From assembly GCF_000621845.1 (NCBI RefSeq), contig NZ_JHXF01000001.1:186001-250000 (forward strand): a DNA stretch of 64,000 nucleotides, written 5' to 3'. Below the pieces are notes generated by a model. It had not been told where the DNA came from, did not search any database, and was given only the letters and a program-made list of their open reading frames with translations. How positions within the stretch are numbered: position 1 is the stretch's first letter; every line of letters starts with the position of its first letter. Position numbers and translations under genes: made by a program. Source of the stretch: Ruminococcus flavefaciens MA2007. GTDB lineage: Bacteria; Bacillota; Clostridia; Oscillospirales; Ruminococcaceae. This document shows positions 23,601 through 31,661 of this stretch, piece after piece.

Positions 23601-24107
23601 GACGACAGCGGCAAGACTGCTATCGGCTATATCACCGACGGTTCTTACATCGTTTTCCGCGGTCTCGACTTCGAGAGCGGAGCTGAGGGCTTCCGCGCAA
23701 GTGCGGCAAGTGCTACCGAGGGCGGAACTATCGAGGTCCGTATTGACGGAGCAGACGGCGAGCTCATAGGCGAGTGTACTGTTTCGGGCACCGACGGCTG
23801 GGACGTATATACCGAGACTTCATGCAAGACCGCACAGTGTACAGGTCAGCACGACGTTTACCTTGTATTCAAGGGCGGCGACGGATATCTGTTCAACGTT
23901 GAGGACTTCGGATTCTACGGTATCAAGGGCGATATCAACGGTGACCGTGTGGTGGATATCTTCGACATGGTGCGCTACAGAAAGGCGCTCATCGAGGAGA
24001 TAACTCTCAGCGGACTTGCATATTCCAATGCGGATATGAACGCAGACAATAAAAACAACGTAGCCGATATACTGCTGTTACAGAAGCAGATACTCGGTAA
24101 GGCATAA
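20664..24107 (+). CDS. GH95 family enzyme (1,2-alpha-L-fucosidase or alpha-L-galactosidase type) with two carbohydrate-binding modules and dockerin
   Basis: ATG 20664 is chosen because AAGGAG and AAAGGA precede it and a signal peptide (MKLKSTRKFLSVFLSACMAL) follows at once; this gives 1147 residues. The GH95 catalytic region spans ~45-800. Its family catalytic motifs are visible: NYEMNYWP (the paired Asn), SPSTSPE (acid) and QIDGNFG (Asp). Then come an F5/8-type C (CBM32-like) domain at ~820-958, a CBM6/CBM35-like module at ~965-1085, and a C-terminal dockerin with two EF-hand-like repeats (GDINGDRVVDIFDMV and NADMNADNKNNVADILLLQK). The enzyme removes terminal fucose or L-galactose from plant xyloglucan or host glycans. 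Its dockerin differs in type from those of the cellulases here. Confidence 0.88.
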   Translation: MKLKSTRKFLSVFLSACMALPMVTGGAPVPQLKTENTAAAAEYPHDDDLVLRYNTQAGNVNTDNAFNNDESFYKALPLGNGRIGAMVYGNCPNELIDINECTVWSSGPGSNNKEGGGNHIKEIQDLIKNGKYNDANGLVGRYLIGGGEAKYQKVGALRLNLGHENVSNYSRTLDMNDAVARTTYTANGKKYTRETFVSYPDQVMVTRITCDSAGSVSLTAGYDGLLNGGVTTDGNDTIVANGHADKDLWIDGAVYYSSRSKVIPDGGTINAGNGRVNVSGADSVVILTSVRTNFVDYKTCNGDEKGGAAADIKNAEKLSYDTLYAHHIADYQELFKRVDVELGGNTADIISKTTPQRIAEFGRSNDPKMVETLFQYGRYLMISASRDAQPMNLQGIWNKYSSPAWGSKMTTNINYEMNYWPAFTTNLGECFQPFVEKSKGLAEAGNVTARVNYGIQKGWVLHHNTDLWNRTGAIDGAWGQWPTGGAWVSNMLYDAYRFNQDEEYLADIYPVIKGSAEFLNSLMTPATINGQQYMVISPSTSPEINLPAYPNSCIDQSVTMDNGIARELFKDVAEASEILGTDEALRSMLNSKLTNIRPETIGKWGQIQEWAQDWDNKNEKHRHISHMYALYPGYEITPTDNPTTAKAASVSLNARGDDGTGWSEAWKLNCWARLEDGEHAYKLVKLLISPVNNYGRLYDNLWDAHPPFQIDGNFGFTSGVAEMLLQSQNDVITLLPALPKQWSTGHANGLCARGNFEVTEMYWENGRLDRATILSKSGGTCTVRYGGTVISFDTEKGKEYKLSGELQLENGGDILQNLAIGKDVTASGAESGDDAAQAVDGDDSTKWCHDDGLSGEWIQVDLGANYDIQRWNAKFAGIQENIKYNPRDFVIQASSDGESWTDIANVYGNTKSSCGRYTKGVSARYVRLEMKTSTQNADGGARIYELEVWGKDDKPPVPKTAFKKYGCSGYNFKYGEIRKDDSGKTAIGYITDGSYIVFRGLDFESGAEGFRASAASATEGGTIEVRIDGADGELIGECTVSGTDGWDVYTETSCKTAQCTGQHDVYLVFKGGDGYLFNVEDFGFYGIKGDINGDRVVDIFDMVRYRKALIEEITLSGLAYSNADMNADNKNNVADILLLQKQILGKA

Positions 24108-24109
24108 AA

Positions 24110-24137
24110 ACAAGGGCGCTGTGCGCCCTTGTTTTTT
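24110..24137 (+). terminator. Terminator of the GH95 gene
   Basis: An ACAAGGGCGC / GCGCCCTTGT stem with a TGT loop is followed by T6. Confidence 0.88.
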
Positions 24138-24222
24138 ATGTTATAAGTAAGCAGAAAGTAGTGAGTAGCGAGTAGAAAAAACAGTGCCCTCGCAGTTCCA
24201 TACAATTTCGCATTATGCATTA

Positions 24223-24247
24223 AAAAGGACGGCTTTGCCGTCCTTTT
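24223..24247 (-). terminator. Terminator of the LRR-dockerin gene
   Basis: An AAAAGGACGGC / GCCGTCCTTTT stem lies just past the stop codon of the minus-strand gene. It converges with the GH95 terminator. Confidence 0.8.
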
Positions 24248-24250
24248 GCA

Positions 24251-27169
24251 TTAGTTATCTCTCATTGACTCCAATATCTTCTTGCGGAACTCGACCATAT
24301 CGAATATATCAACATTTCCGTCGCCGTTAAGGTCAGCGGACTTGGTCTGTGCTTCGTCCAGCGAAGTCATGCCCTTGATAAATCTTGACATCATTACAAG
24401 GTCAGCCACATTGAGAGCTCCGTCGCCGTTGAGGTCACCGTTCTTATAAGCTGTCGATGTGTCTATCTCCTCGAACTTTACGCCGTACATCTTGGCGTAA
24501 GCCTCTGCGGTAGAGCCTGCATAGCCGTGGATAACGGTTTCATAGCAGTTGCCTTCTGCACATGTTCCAAATGTTCTGGTCAGGCAACTTGAGGACGTGA
24601 AGCCAACTTTATCCCAAGGCATTTCACTTTCAAGTTCATTGTGAAATGCAGGGATAGTCTGAGAACCTGCGCAGATCTTGCACTCGGGATCATAAATATA
24701 GATATCCTTAATGTATTCAGCATACTTGAATGCGTCAAAGTCGATAATGTTGGAATAAACCTCTGCTCTTGTACAGTCCGGAGCATTGCCGCCTATCATT
24801 TCCCAGCTCATTTTTGTGACGCTCTTCGGGATAACTATAGGTACGCCGGCAGCTATTGACGCAATTCCTGTAGTACCTTCTCTTGGTACTATCTCATTGC
24901 TGCTTAATTCTTTATCAAATATTTTTACTTCTCGTGTCGGCGGTACTCTTTCATCATTGCTGTATGAAATGATTTCAACGTATTGCTTCATAGATTTATT
25001 GGTATCTACGAGCCAAGTGCCAAGGTATCCGAGACTGTTCTCAAATTCCACAGCAGGAACATCGTTAAAAGCGTCAAGACCTATCTGATTTACGCTTTCG
25101 GGAAGTGTTATATCTGTAAGCTTAGTACAATACATGAAAGCAGAATCGCCGATAACGTCAAGATTCTTGGAAAGCTTAACGCTTTTAAGATTATTTGACC
25201 TCATAAAAGCACAGATACCGATAGTTTCAACGCTGTCAGGGAGCTCGATGCTCTCAACATTGTCGAGGCTGTAGAATGCAAAGCTGTCTATTATCTTTAC
25301 GCCGTCGGGAACGACTATCTTCTTGCCTGCGTATCTTGACGGAACTTTGATGAGCTTTGTCATGTCCTTGGTGTAGATGATACCGTCAACTGATGTGAGA
25401 TAAGGGTTATCCTTGTCCACATTGTAGTACGCTACCTTGTCCTCGGCGGAGTCCACCTGCTGAACATAGCGCTCAGCAGTTGCAGGGATATTTATTATAT
25501 CAGCATTTGCACGAGGTACTGATATATCCTTTACGGGAGCGCCGTTTGCTTCGGGAGCTATGGTTATTTCCTTTATTTTATCGCCGTTGTTAATGTTTAC
25601 CTTTGCTGTAGCATAGGTATCCGTGTATCTATTGTAGGTAACTCCTGCGTCGTCGTCGTGTATTGTGGTGGGGTTACCTATAGAGCTTCTGAGCGCCAGC
25701 GGCTTGAATATTCTTCTGTATTTTACAGCGTAGTCCTCTGCTGTAGAGCCCTCAATACCGTAGATAATAGTGTCATATTTGGTTGCTGCGCCTATCTTTA
25801 TAGGTGCTGATTTTACCTTGACATCAACAGGCTGTGCTATTGCAAAGCCTGAGTTATCCTTCTCATCGAGCGCAGCCATTTTCTGAACGTATTCATCGTC
25901 TTTGCTGACGTCTTCATCGCTTGCGGTAATGTTTATAGATTCGTCAAGCTCAATGAGCTCGGTATTTATTGCCTTCTGTATCGTATTTGAGCCCCCATTC
26001 GGTGAATGAACAGTTGTTACTCTTGCACCAAGCTTGTACTCTATGGGCTCTTCTTCATTATTGCTCGGAGTTAATGAATCGTCGCGCTCAACCCAGTATG
26101 GAGGCAGAGCTGTCTTGGAATCTATTATCTTGCAGTTAGGATCGAATATGCATATCGACTTGATACCGTTTGTAGCGAAACAGCGTTCCGGGATAGCGTC
26201 GTTGTAGAAATCTATGCAATCAATGTTCAGATACTCCCCAAGACCTGAAACAAGGTATTGTGTGATATGCTTTACGGAGCTTGGCACATAAATGTTTCTG
26301 AGCTTGTATCTTGCGGTGAAAAGTCCGCATACTGTACCCACTGTGCCTTTTCTGATATCGCCGTCTTCAATGTCCTTATCCGAGCCTACAGCCCAGTTGT
26401 CAACGTACTTTATACCGTCCTCGGTCTCGACGCAGGCAGTATCCCTGAATACGTCCTCGTACATTTCCTCTAAGCTGTCAGGCAGGTCAACGCTTTCCAG
26501 CGATGAGCAGCCTGCAAAAGCCATGTATCCAACAGCCTTGAGCTTCTGCGAGAAGTTTACCTCGGTAAGACCGCTGCAGCCGCAGAAAGCAGAAGGGTAT
26601 ATCTTCTCAACATTCTTGCCCATAGTTACCTTTTTGAGGTCACGGCAGCAGGCAAGGGCTCCGCGGTCGATGCTGACAGTTTCATCGGAGATAGTGAGCT
26701 CTGTTTTGCCGTTTCCGTTTGGGCAGGCAACGAGTTCCTTCATATCCTTGGTATAGATGACTCCGTCAACAGCAGTGAAATACTTGTTATCCTCGGGAAC
26801 AGTTATCTCCTCTAACCCTTCCTCTGCGATATACAGCCAATCCAATACCGCAGTATTCTTGGACATATTTATCTTTTTAAGCTTTTTGCATTTTTCAAAG
26901 GGACCTATCCCAAAACCAACAACAGGCAGCTCCTTGTATGTTTCGGGAACGGTGAATTCCTCGATATCTTCCTTGTCCACCTTTGCTATTGTCGCAAACT
27001 TGGTGTAAACATTGTAGGTTATGCCGTCAGCTTCGGCAGTTGAATGACCGCCGTCAAGGTCGAATTCTTCCGTGCTTATGCTGGCAGTTTCTGCGAAAGC
27101 AGGTGCAGCTGTGCCTATTGAGCCGCAGATGATAGAAAGAGCAGCGAGTGTTGAGATGATTTTTTTCAT
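24251..27169 (-). CDS. Secreted leucine-rich-repeat (BspA/LRR_5 type) protein with C-terminal dockerin
   Basis: The 972-residue protein has a signal peptide (MKKIISTLAALSIICGSIGT, cleaved near AFA). Two LRR_5 blocks (~40-390 and ~510-860) carry repeats of the type AFxxCxxLxxVxLPxxLxxI, with DGVIYTKDM units in both. A dockerin spans ~905-972 with GDLNGDGALNVADLVMMSRF and LNGDGNVDIFDMVEFRKKIL. It has no catalytic domain. The dockerin predicts attachment to a scaffoldin, so the LRR blocks may be a binding or adhesion module of the surface complex. GGAGG precedes ATG. The two LRR blocks look like an internal duplication. The dockerin resembles that of the GH95 enzyme more than those of the cellulases. 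Confidence 0.85.
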   Translation of the reverse strand: MKKIISTLAALSIICGSIGTAAPAFAETASISTEEFDLDGGHSTAEADGITYNVYTKFATIAKVDKEDIEEFTVPETYKELPVVGFGIGPFEKCKKLKKINMSKNTAVLDWLYIAEEGLEEITVPEDNKYFTAVDGVIYTKDMKELVACPNGNGKTELTISDETVSIDRGALACCRDLKKVTMGKNVEKIYPSAFCGCSGLTEVNFSQKLKAVGYMAFAGCSSLESVDLPDSLEEMYEDVFRDTACVETEDGIKYVDNWAVGSDKDIEDGDIRKGTVGTVCGLFTARYKLRNIYVPSSVKHITQYLVSGLGEYLNIDCIDFYNDAIPERCFATNGIKSICIFDPNCKIIDSKTALPPYWVERDDSLTPSNNEEEPIEYKLGARVTTVHSPNGGSNTIQKAINTELIELDESINITASDEDVSKDDEYVQKMAALDEKDNSGFAIAQPVDVKVKSAPIKIGAATKYDTIIYGIEGSTAEDYAVKYRRIFKPLALRSSIGNPTTIHDDDAGVTYNRYTDTYATAKVNINNGDKIKEITIAPEANGAPVKDISVPRANADIINIPATAERYVQQVDSAEDKVAYYNVDKDNPYLTSVDGIIYTKDMTKLIKVPSRYAGKKIVVPDGVKIIDSFAFYSLDNVESIELPDSVETIGICAFMRSNNLKSVKLSKNLDVIGDSAFMYCTKLTDITLPESVNQIGLDAFNDVPAVEFENSLGYLGTWLVDTNKSMKQYVEIISYSNDERVPPTREVKIFDKELSSNEIVPREGTTGIASIAAGVPIVIPKSVTKMSWEMIGGNAPDCTRAEVYSNIIDFDAFKYAEYIKDIYIYDPECKICAGSQTIPAFHNELESEMPWDKVGFTSSSCLTRTFGTCAEGNCYETVIHGYAGSTAEAYAKMYGVKFEEIDTSTAYKNGDLNGDGALNVADLVMMSRFIKGMTSLDEAQTKSADLNGDGNVDIFDMVEFRKKILESMRDN

Positions 27170-27221
27170 AATAATAACCTCCTATATCATTTTGACATAT
27201 GGCAGTTTAATCACACCATAT

Positions 27222-27250
27222 ATTATAACATATAACGAATTTTATGTCAA
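27222..27250 (-). promoter_or_regulatory. Promoter of the LRR-dockerin gene
   Basis: Minus-strand TTGACA and TATAAT have 17-base spacing, about 50 bases upstream of the start codon. Confidence 0.78.
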
Positions 27251-27338
27251 TATTAACAACAGAATAAAGACTCAGGGCTTTGTGTGTGCTTATTTTTTGT
27301 TCAGATCATATGATGCTTCGTAGCTGAGATTTGCATTG

Positions 27339-27376
27339 ATAAAAAACAAAAAACCTCGCAGGATAGCCCTGCGAGG
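27339..27376 (-). terminator. Second terminator downstream of rpsI
   Basis: A perfect CCTCGCAGG / CCTGCGAGG stem with a GCTAT loop is followed on the minus strand by T6GT6. It lies ~185 bases beyond rpsI, past the duplicated rpsI end. Confidence 0.8.
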
Positions 27377-27407
27377 CGATTTTTCGTATAGTCCCAATAG
27401 GGATAAA

Positions 27408-27575
27408 ATTATCTCTTTGAGAATTGTCGCCGCGTTAAGAAAACAGTCCAGCGGACTGTTTTTAGCGGAGACCGCAGCGGCTGTGCCGCGAGGACACTCA
27501 GTCCGGATAAAAGAAAAGTACCTCCGCGAAAGCAAAGGTACTTGATAAGCAATAATCTGATTATCTCTTTGAGAA
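27408..27575. other. 16-bp direct duplication of the rpsI 3' end (possible attachment-site scar)
   Basis: ATTATCTCTTTGAGAA occurs at 27560-27575, where it is the last four codons plus stop of rpsI read on the minus strand, and again at 27408-27423. The match extends to 18 of 19 bases. The ~136 bases between hold two hairpins and no gene. A direct repeat of a gene's 3' end is what site-specific integration and later loss of an element leaves behind. Confidence 0.45.
27516..27543 (-). terminator. First terminator after rpsI
   Basis: An AAGTACC / GGTACTT stem is followed on the minus strand by TTCTTTT, 18 bases past the rpsI stop. Confidence 0.65.
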
Positions 27576-27962
27576 CTGAGGAGCACGACGAGCAGCCTTG
27601 AGACCGTACTTCTTTCTCTCCTTCATTCTTGGATCACGAGTGAGGAATCCAGCCTTCTTGAGGGTTGGACGGAGCTCGGGATCGAATTCAAGAAGAGCTC
27701 TTGAAACGCCGTGTCTGATAGCGCCAGCCTGACCTGTAACGCCGCCGCCTGCAACAGTGCAAACGATATCGAACTTCTCAACATTGTCTGTAACAGCGAG
27801 TGGCTGACGAACGATGAGCTTGAGAGTCTCAAGACCGAAGTAATCGTCGATGCCTCTGCCGTTGATAGTAACATTACCTGAACCTGGGTAGATTCTGACT
27901 CTTGCTACGGAGTGCTTTCTTCTGCCTGTTCCGTAATAGTATTTAACCTTTGATTCGTACAT
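27561..27962 (-). CDS. rpsI: 30S ribosomal protein S9
   Basis: The 133-residue protein has the S9 features [16 protein letters not shown], the conserved [23 protein letters not shown], and the Lys/Arg-rich tail ending PQFSKR that reaches the decoding centre. AGGAGG precedes ATG. It follows rplM by 16 bases in the universal rplM-rpsI operon. Its 3' end is duplicated downstream at 27408. Confidence 0.97.
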   Translation of the reverse strand: MYESKVKYYYGTGRRKHSVARVRIYPGSGNVTINGRGIDDYFGLETLKLIVRQPLAVTDNVEKFDIVCTVAGGGVTGQAGAIRHGVSRALLEFDPELRPTLKKAGFLTRDPRMKERKKYGLKAARRAPQFSKR

Positions 27963-27978
27963 TTAAAAGCACCTCCTA

Positions 27979-28407
27979 TTAAAGCTCGTAAGCAACAGGC
28001 TTCTGAGCCTCCTGCTTGTGATTAGCGTCCTTGTAGGTTCTGAGTCTCTTGAGCTGAGCTCTGCCGAGGCTGTTGTTAGGGAGCATACCGTTAACAGCGA
28101 TCATCATAGCTCTGTCAGCCTGCTGAGCCATCATGTCCTTGTAAGAAATGGACTTGAGGCCGCCGATCCAGCCTGTGTGCCAGTAGTACTTCTTCTGCTC
28201 GAGCTTTCTGCCTGTGAGAACAGCCTTAGCGCAGTTGATAACTATAACGTGGTCTCCGCAATCAACGTTGGGAGTATAAGTGGGCTTGTGCTTACCTCTG
28301 AGAATGTGAGCAGCCTTAGCAGCAACACGACCGAGGGACTGTCCCTCAGCGTCGAGGATATACCAAGTACGGCTTACTTCAGCGGGTTTTGCCAGTGTAG
28401 TTGACAT
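27979..28407 (-). CDS. rplM: 50S ribosomal protein L13
   Basis: The 142-residue protein has L13 hallmarks: RTWYILDAEGQSLGRVAAKAA, RGKHKPTYTPNVDCGDHV and the YYWHTGWIGGLKS segment. Its length is normal, and AGGAGG precedes ATG. It binds 23S rRNA early in 50S assembly and in several bacteria represses its own operon. The leader upstream at 28408-28534 is structured accordingly. Confidence 0.97.
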   Translation of the reverse strand: MSTTLAKPAEVSRTWYILDAEGQSLGRVAAKAAHILRGKHKPTYTPNVDCGDHVIVINCAKAVLTGRKLEQKKYYWHTGWIGGLKSISYKDMMAQQADRAMMIAVNGMLPNNSLGRAQLKRLRTYKDANHKQEAQKPVAYEL

Positions 28408-28534
28408 AAATATTTCCTCCTGTAATAAAATTTCGGACGGAAAGCGTATCCAGAAACAAGAGGCAGAGCCTCTGTAAGAAGCATAAGGACCTGCCTCTTG
28501 CTTCCCGAAAAAACGCCTGTTCCTCCGCAGTGCA
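28408..28534 (-). ncRNA. Putative L13-type ribosomal protein leader RNA
   Basis: The ~127-base leader between promoter and rplM folds into an outer helix (CGGGAAG with CUUUCCG) and a 10-bp inner helix (CAAGAGGCAG, 28491-28500, with CUGCCUCUUG, 28457-28466). The downstream strand of the inner helix can instead form a local hairpin AGAGGC-UCU-GCCUCU (28460-28474). Such exclusive pairings suit autoregulation by L13, known for Firmicute L13 leaders. Membership in that RNA family was not tested. Confidence 0.55.
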
Positions 28535-28540
28535 AGAATT

Positions 28541-28569
28541 ATTATACACTATAGTGCAGGAGATGTCAA
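28541..28569 (-). promoter_or_regulatory. Promoter of rplM-rpsI
   Basis: Minus-strand TTGACA and TATAAT have 17-base spacing, a full-consensus promoter. Confidence 0.85.
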
Positions 28570-28716
28570 GGCTTTTTTACGGATTTTTTTAATATATACC
28601 CTATTTTCTCTTAAAATCTCTCACTTATGCTCTCTTTCTCTCTCTTTCTCACGTTTCATTTCAGCTTTTGAGGTAGAAAAACGAGGAGACATTTCACGGA
28701 ATTGTGTGCATTTTGT

Positions 28717-28991
28717 TGTAGGGGAGCCCGCCCTCGGGCTCCCGAGCCCTTAGCCGTTAGCTGTAGGGGCGGCGTTCCGCCGCCCGCATTAAAAAAACGA
28801 ATAAATGGGCGCGGACGCACACTGTGCGCCCGTGCTTGATGAAATAACCTGAAATGACCATATGTAGGGGACGGCGTCCTCGACGTCCCACAATAGCAAC
28901 GAAATCAAATGGGCTGTCGGGGACGCCAGCCCTACAATTGGCTATTTACATTTGAAGCGCAAACCGCGGACACGCAATGCGTGTCCCTACA
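28717..28991. repeat. Dense cluster of six TGTAGGGG-type palindromes
   Basis: Copies lie at 28717-28743 and 28762-28785 (plus), 28807-28831 (degenerate), 28863-28889 (plus), and 28911-28936 and 28968-28991 (minus). Between the first two lies AGCCGTTAGC. Together with the 29019-29155 repeat they fill the 28570-29220 gap, in which I see no gene. Confidence 0.85.
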
Positions 28992-29018
28992 GGCTAATTA
29001 TTTTTCATCATATTTACC

Positions 29019-29155
29019 GTAAGCGATGTACGATTATGTTTAACAGATGAAGTGAGCGAGCTTGCGAGCGTCAACGTGGCAAGGGTGCAGCGTCACGCTG
29101 CCGTGGCAAGGGTGCAGCGTCATGCTGCCGTGGCAAGGGAGCGGCGGCACGCAGT
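29019..29155 (+). repeat. 83-nt dispersed repeat, copy 2, followed by 27-nt tandem units
   Basis: 29019-29101 matches 6990-7072. Its last 27 bases (29075-29101, from CGTGGCAAGGGTGCAGCG) are repeated in tandem at 29102-29128 with one change and, degenerately, at 29129-29155. Confidence 0.75.
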
Positions 29156-29220
29156 GGCTGACCATTTTTATTGTGATATATGAAATCCTGCCAATTATTG
29201 CTGATTATCGCCTGTAATCA

Positions 29221-29249
29221 TTGACATATGTGCACAAATGTGATATAAT
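29221..29249 (+). promoter_or_regulatory. Promoter of the GH10 xylanase gene
   Basis: TTGACA and TATAAT are spaced by 17 bases, 36 bases upstream of the start codon. The spacer contains the TGTGCACA palindrome. Confidence 0.82.
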
Positions 29250-29285
29250 ACAAGCACAAAAATTTATTTTTTGGAGGAATTAACA

Positions 29286-31439
29286 ATGAGAGGAAAACAC
29301 ATGAAGAAGCTGATAGCTGGCGTTATGGGTGCAGCAATGGCGCTTTCAGCTGCGGCTTCGGCTGCTAATGCGGCAGTTCCTGCAAATGTGCAGATTGCAG
29401 GCAGCAAAACAGCAGACGCAAAAGAAGGCAAGGTAGTTTACGAGTGCGGCTTTGAGAGCGAGGCAGACCTCGAGCACTGGTCAAACAGAGGCGGCGACGA
29501 TACTACCGTTATCGCTATCTCAAAGGACGCTGCAAAGAGCGGCGACAGCGGTCTTTCCGCTACAGAGAGAGGCGACACATGGCACGGCCCTGCTTTCCGT
29601 ATGGACGGCTTCCTTGAGCCCGACAAGCAGTACTACTTCTCCTGCTCCGTAAGAGGAGAGTGGTACACAAATACAACTCTTAGCTTCCAGTTCAGCGTTG
29701 ACGGCGAGACTTCATACTCAAACCTCAAGCAGAACATTCAGGCTACCAGCGGCGGCGGAAACAGCTGGGCAGAGATAAAGAACGTTCCTATCAGCTATTC
29801 TGAGGGTATGGAGGGCGTTTACGTTTACTTCGAGGGCGGACAGGAGTCCATATTCATCGACGATGTAAAGATAACAGAGGCTCCCCGTGTTGATATCGAA
29901 GCTGACCTTCCTTCACTCAGCGAGATATACAAGGACAAGTTCAAGATAGGTACAGCCCTTTCTCCTGAGGATATGTCGTCACAGCCGTTTATGGACCTTC
30001 TTCAGAAGCACTTCGGCGAGAGCATCACAGTCGGCAACCAGATGAAGCCTGACTACGTTCTCAACAAGACAGCTACTCTTAAATATCTCGAAGAGACAAA
30101 CGACGACGAGAATCCGCAGATAAGCTTTGCACAGGCTAAGCCTGTTCTCAACTATGCAAGAAAATACGGTATCCCCGTAAGAGTTCACACTCTCGTATGG
30201 CACAGCCAGACTCCTGAGTGGTTCTTCAAGGAGGATTTCGACGAGAAGAAGGATTACGTTTCTCCCGATAAGATGAAGAAGCGTATGGAAAACTACATCA
30301 AGAACTTCTTCACAACACTTACAGAGCTCTATCCTGATGTTGACTTCTATGCCTGCGACGTTGTAAACGAGGCATGGACAGACGACGGAAAGCCCCGTGA
30401 GGCAGGTCACTGCTCACAGTCCAACAACTACGGTGCTTCCGACTGGGTTGCAGTATTCGGCGACAACTCATTCATCGACTACGCTTTCGAGTATGCAAGA
30501 CAGTATGCTCCTAAGGGCTGCAAGCTCTACTACAACGACTTCAACGAGTACATGACAGGCAAAATGGACGCTGTATGCGACATGGCTGAGAGACTCAAGA
30601 AGGCAGGCAACATCGACGGTATCGGTATGCAGTCTCACCTTGACGTAAGACAGAGCCTTGACGCAGCATTCCCGTCACTTGGTATGTACGAGAACGCTCT
30701 CAAGAAGTACACAAGCCTCGGTCTCGACGTTCAGATAACAGAGCTTGACGCTACAGTACAGGAGAACTCAGGCGACAAGTACTTCGACATTCAGGCTAAG
30801 TACTACAAGGGACTCTTCGACCTCTATGAGAAGTACAGCGACAAGATCTCCGCAGTTATCTTCTGGGGAATCACAGATCCAAAGAGCTGGAGAGCTTCAC
30901 AGAATCCGCTTATCTTCGACAAGGAGTTCATGGCTAAGCCTGCTTTCACATCTATCGTTGACGGCAGAACAGCAGCCGATCCTGTAAGAACTACTATTGC
31001 AAGCGGCGGCAAGACAACTACAACAACTACTACCACATCTGCTACAACTACTACCACATCTTCCGCAACAACTACATCGGGCAGCACAACGACTACAACA
31101 GTATCAACACCCGATAACGTAACAACAACTACTACAACAGCTCCAAGCGATATGCCCAAAGTAAAGAAGTACGGCGACGCTAACGACGATGAGGGAATCG
31201 ACATGGGCGACGTTGTTATCATCATGCAGGCACTTGCTAACCCCAACAAGTACGGCATGGAGGGCTCGGACGACCACCACATCACAAAGCAGGGCTGGGT
31301 AAACGCTGATATCAAGGGCACAAGCGCAGGCGTTACAACAGACGACGCACTTGCAGTACAGGAATATCTCCTCGGCAAGCGCAAAACTCTTGACGGAGGC
31401 ATCAAGGGTTTGAACGAGCCCGGCGGAGCTTCAAAATGA
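29286..31439 (+). CDS. GH10 endo-beta-1,4-xylanase with CBM22-like module and dockerin
   Basis: ATG 29286 is preferred, with GGAGGA seven bases upstream; the longer frame begins inside that site. The 717 residues comprise a signal peptide (~1-30), a CBM22-like module (~45-200, FESEADLEHWSNRG onward), a GH10 barrel (~215-555) with acid/base Glu in DVVNEAW and nucleophile Glu in QITELDAT, a Thr-rich linker (~565-620) and a dockerin (~630-705: GDANDDEGIDMGDVVIIMQA and a second half VTTDDALAVQEYLLGK). It cleaves xylan in plant cell walls, probably while attached to a scaffoldin. A strong promoter and terminator make it a single-gene unit. Confidence 0.95.
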   Translation: MRGKHMKKLIAGVMGAAMALSAAASAANAAVPANVQIAGSKTADAKEGKVVYECGFESEADLEHWSNRGGDDTTVIAISKDAAKSGDSGLSATERGDTWHGPAFRMDGFLEPDKQYYFSCSVRGEWYTNTTLSFQFSVDGETSYSNLKQNIQATSGGGNSWAEIKNVPISYSEGMEGVYVYFEGGQESIFIDDVKITEAPRVDIEADLPSLSEIYKDKFKIGTALSPEDMSSQPFMDLLQKHFGESITVGNQMKPDYVLNKTATLKYLEETNDDENPQISFAQAKPVLNYARKYGIPVRVHTLVWHSQTPEWFFKEDFDEKKDYVSPDKMKKRMENYIKNFFTTLTELYPDVDFYACDVVNEAWTDDGKPREAGHCSQSNNYGASDWVAVFGDNSFIDYAFEYARQYAPKGCKLYYNDFNEYMTGKMDAVCDMAERLKKAGNIDGIGMQSHLDVRQSLDAAFPSLGMYENALKKYTSLGLDVQITELDATVQENSGDKYFDIQAKYYKGLFDLYEKYSDKISAVIFWGITDPKSWRASQNPLIFDKEFMAKPAFTSIVDGRTAADPVRTTIASGGKTTTTTTTTSATTTTTSSATTTSGSTTTTTVSTPDNVTTTTTTAPSDMPKVKKYGDANDDEGIDMGDVVIIMQALANPNKYGMEGSDDHHITKQGWVNADIKGTSAGVTTDDALAVQEYLLGKRKTLDGGIKGLNEPGGASK

Positions 31440-31470
31440 GTTTTGAGCATTACATGATATAGTTTATTTA

Positions 31471-31504
31471 AGGCTGCACGGCTTGTCTGTGCAGCCTTTT
31501 CTTT
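31471..31504 (+). terminator. Terminator of the GH10 gene
   Basis: An AGGCTGCAC / GTGCAGCCT stem is followed by TTTTCTTT. Confidence 0.82.
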
Positions 31505-31515
31505 AGTTAAAGGAC

Positions 31516-31541
31516 GGGCTGATGCAGGCATCAGCCCTGCA
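31516..31541 (-). repeat. TGTAGGGG-family palindrome (TGCAGGG variant)
   Basis: A GGGCTGATG / CATCAGCCC hairpin ends CTGCA where most copies have CTACA. It is followed by AGCTAACGGCT. Confidence 0.75.
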
Positions 31542-31566
31542 AGCTAACGGCTATTATCGCAAAATA

Positions 31567-31595
31567 TTGACATTTTTCGGCAAGTGTGGTATCAT
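31567..31595 (+). promoter_or_regulatory. Promoter of the 31662 membrane protein gene
   Basis: TTGACA, a 17-base spacer and TATCAT lie 66 bases upstream of the start. Confidence 0.65.
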
Positions 31596-31661
31596 TAGGC
31601 TGTATTTATGCACCGCGTAAATCAGAATGTTTTTACGAATACTATACTAAGGAGAACTATT

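Noticed and set aside
29075-29155. 27-nt tandem repeats as a CRISPR array
   Set aside because: Units are directly adjacent with no unique spacers, the third is degenerate, and no cas gene is present.
29128-29160. Tandem-repeat region as a decayed coding sequence
   Set aside because: No frame stays open and the 83-nt unit recurs in another intergenic region, so it is a dispersed repeat.
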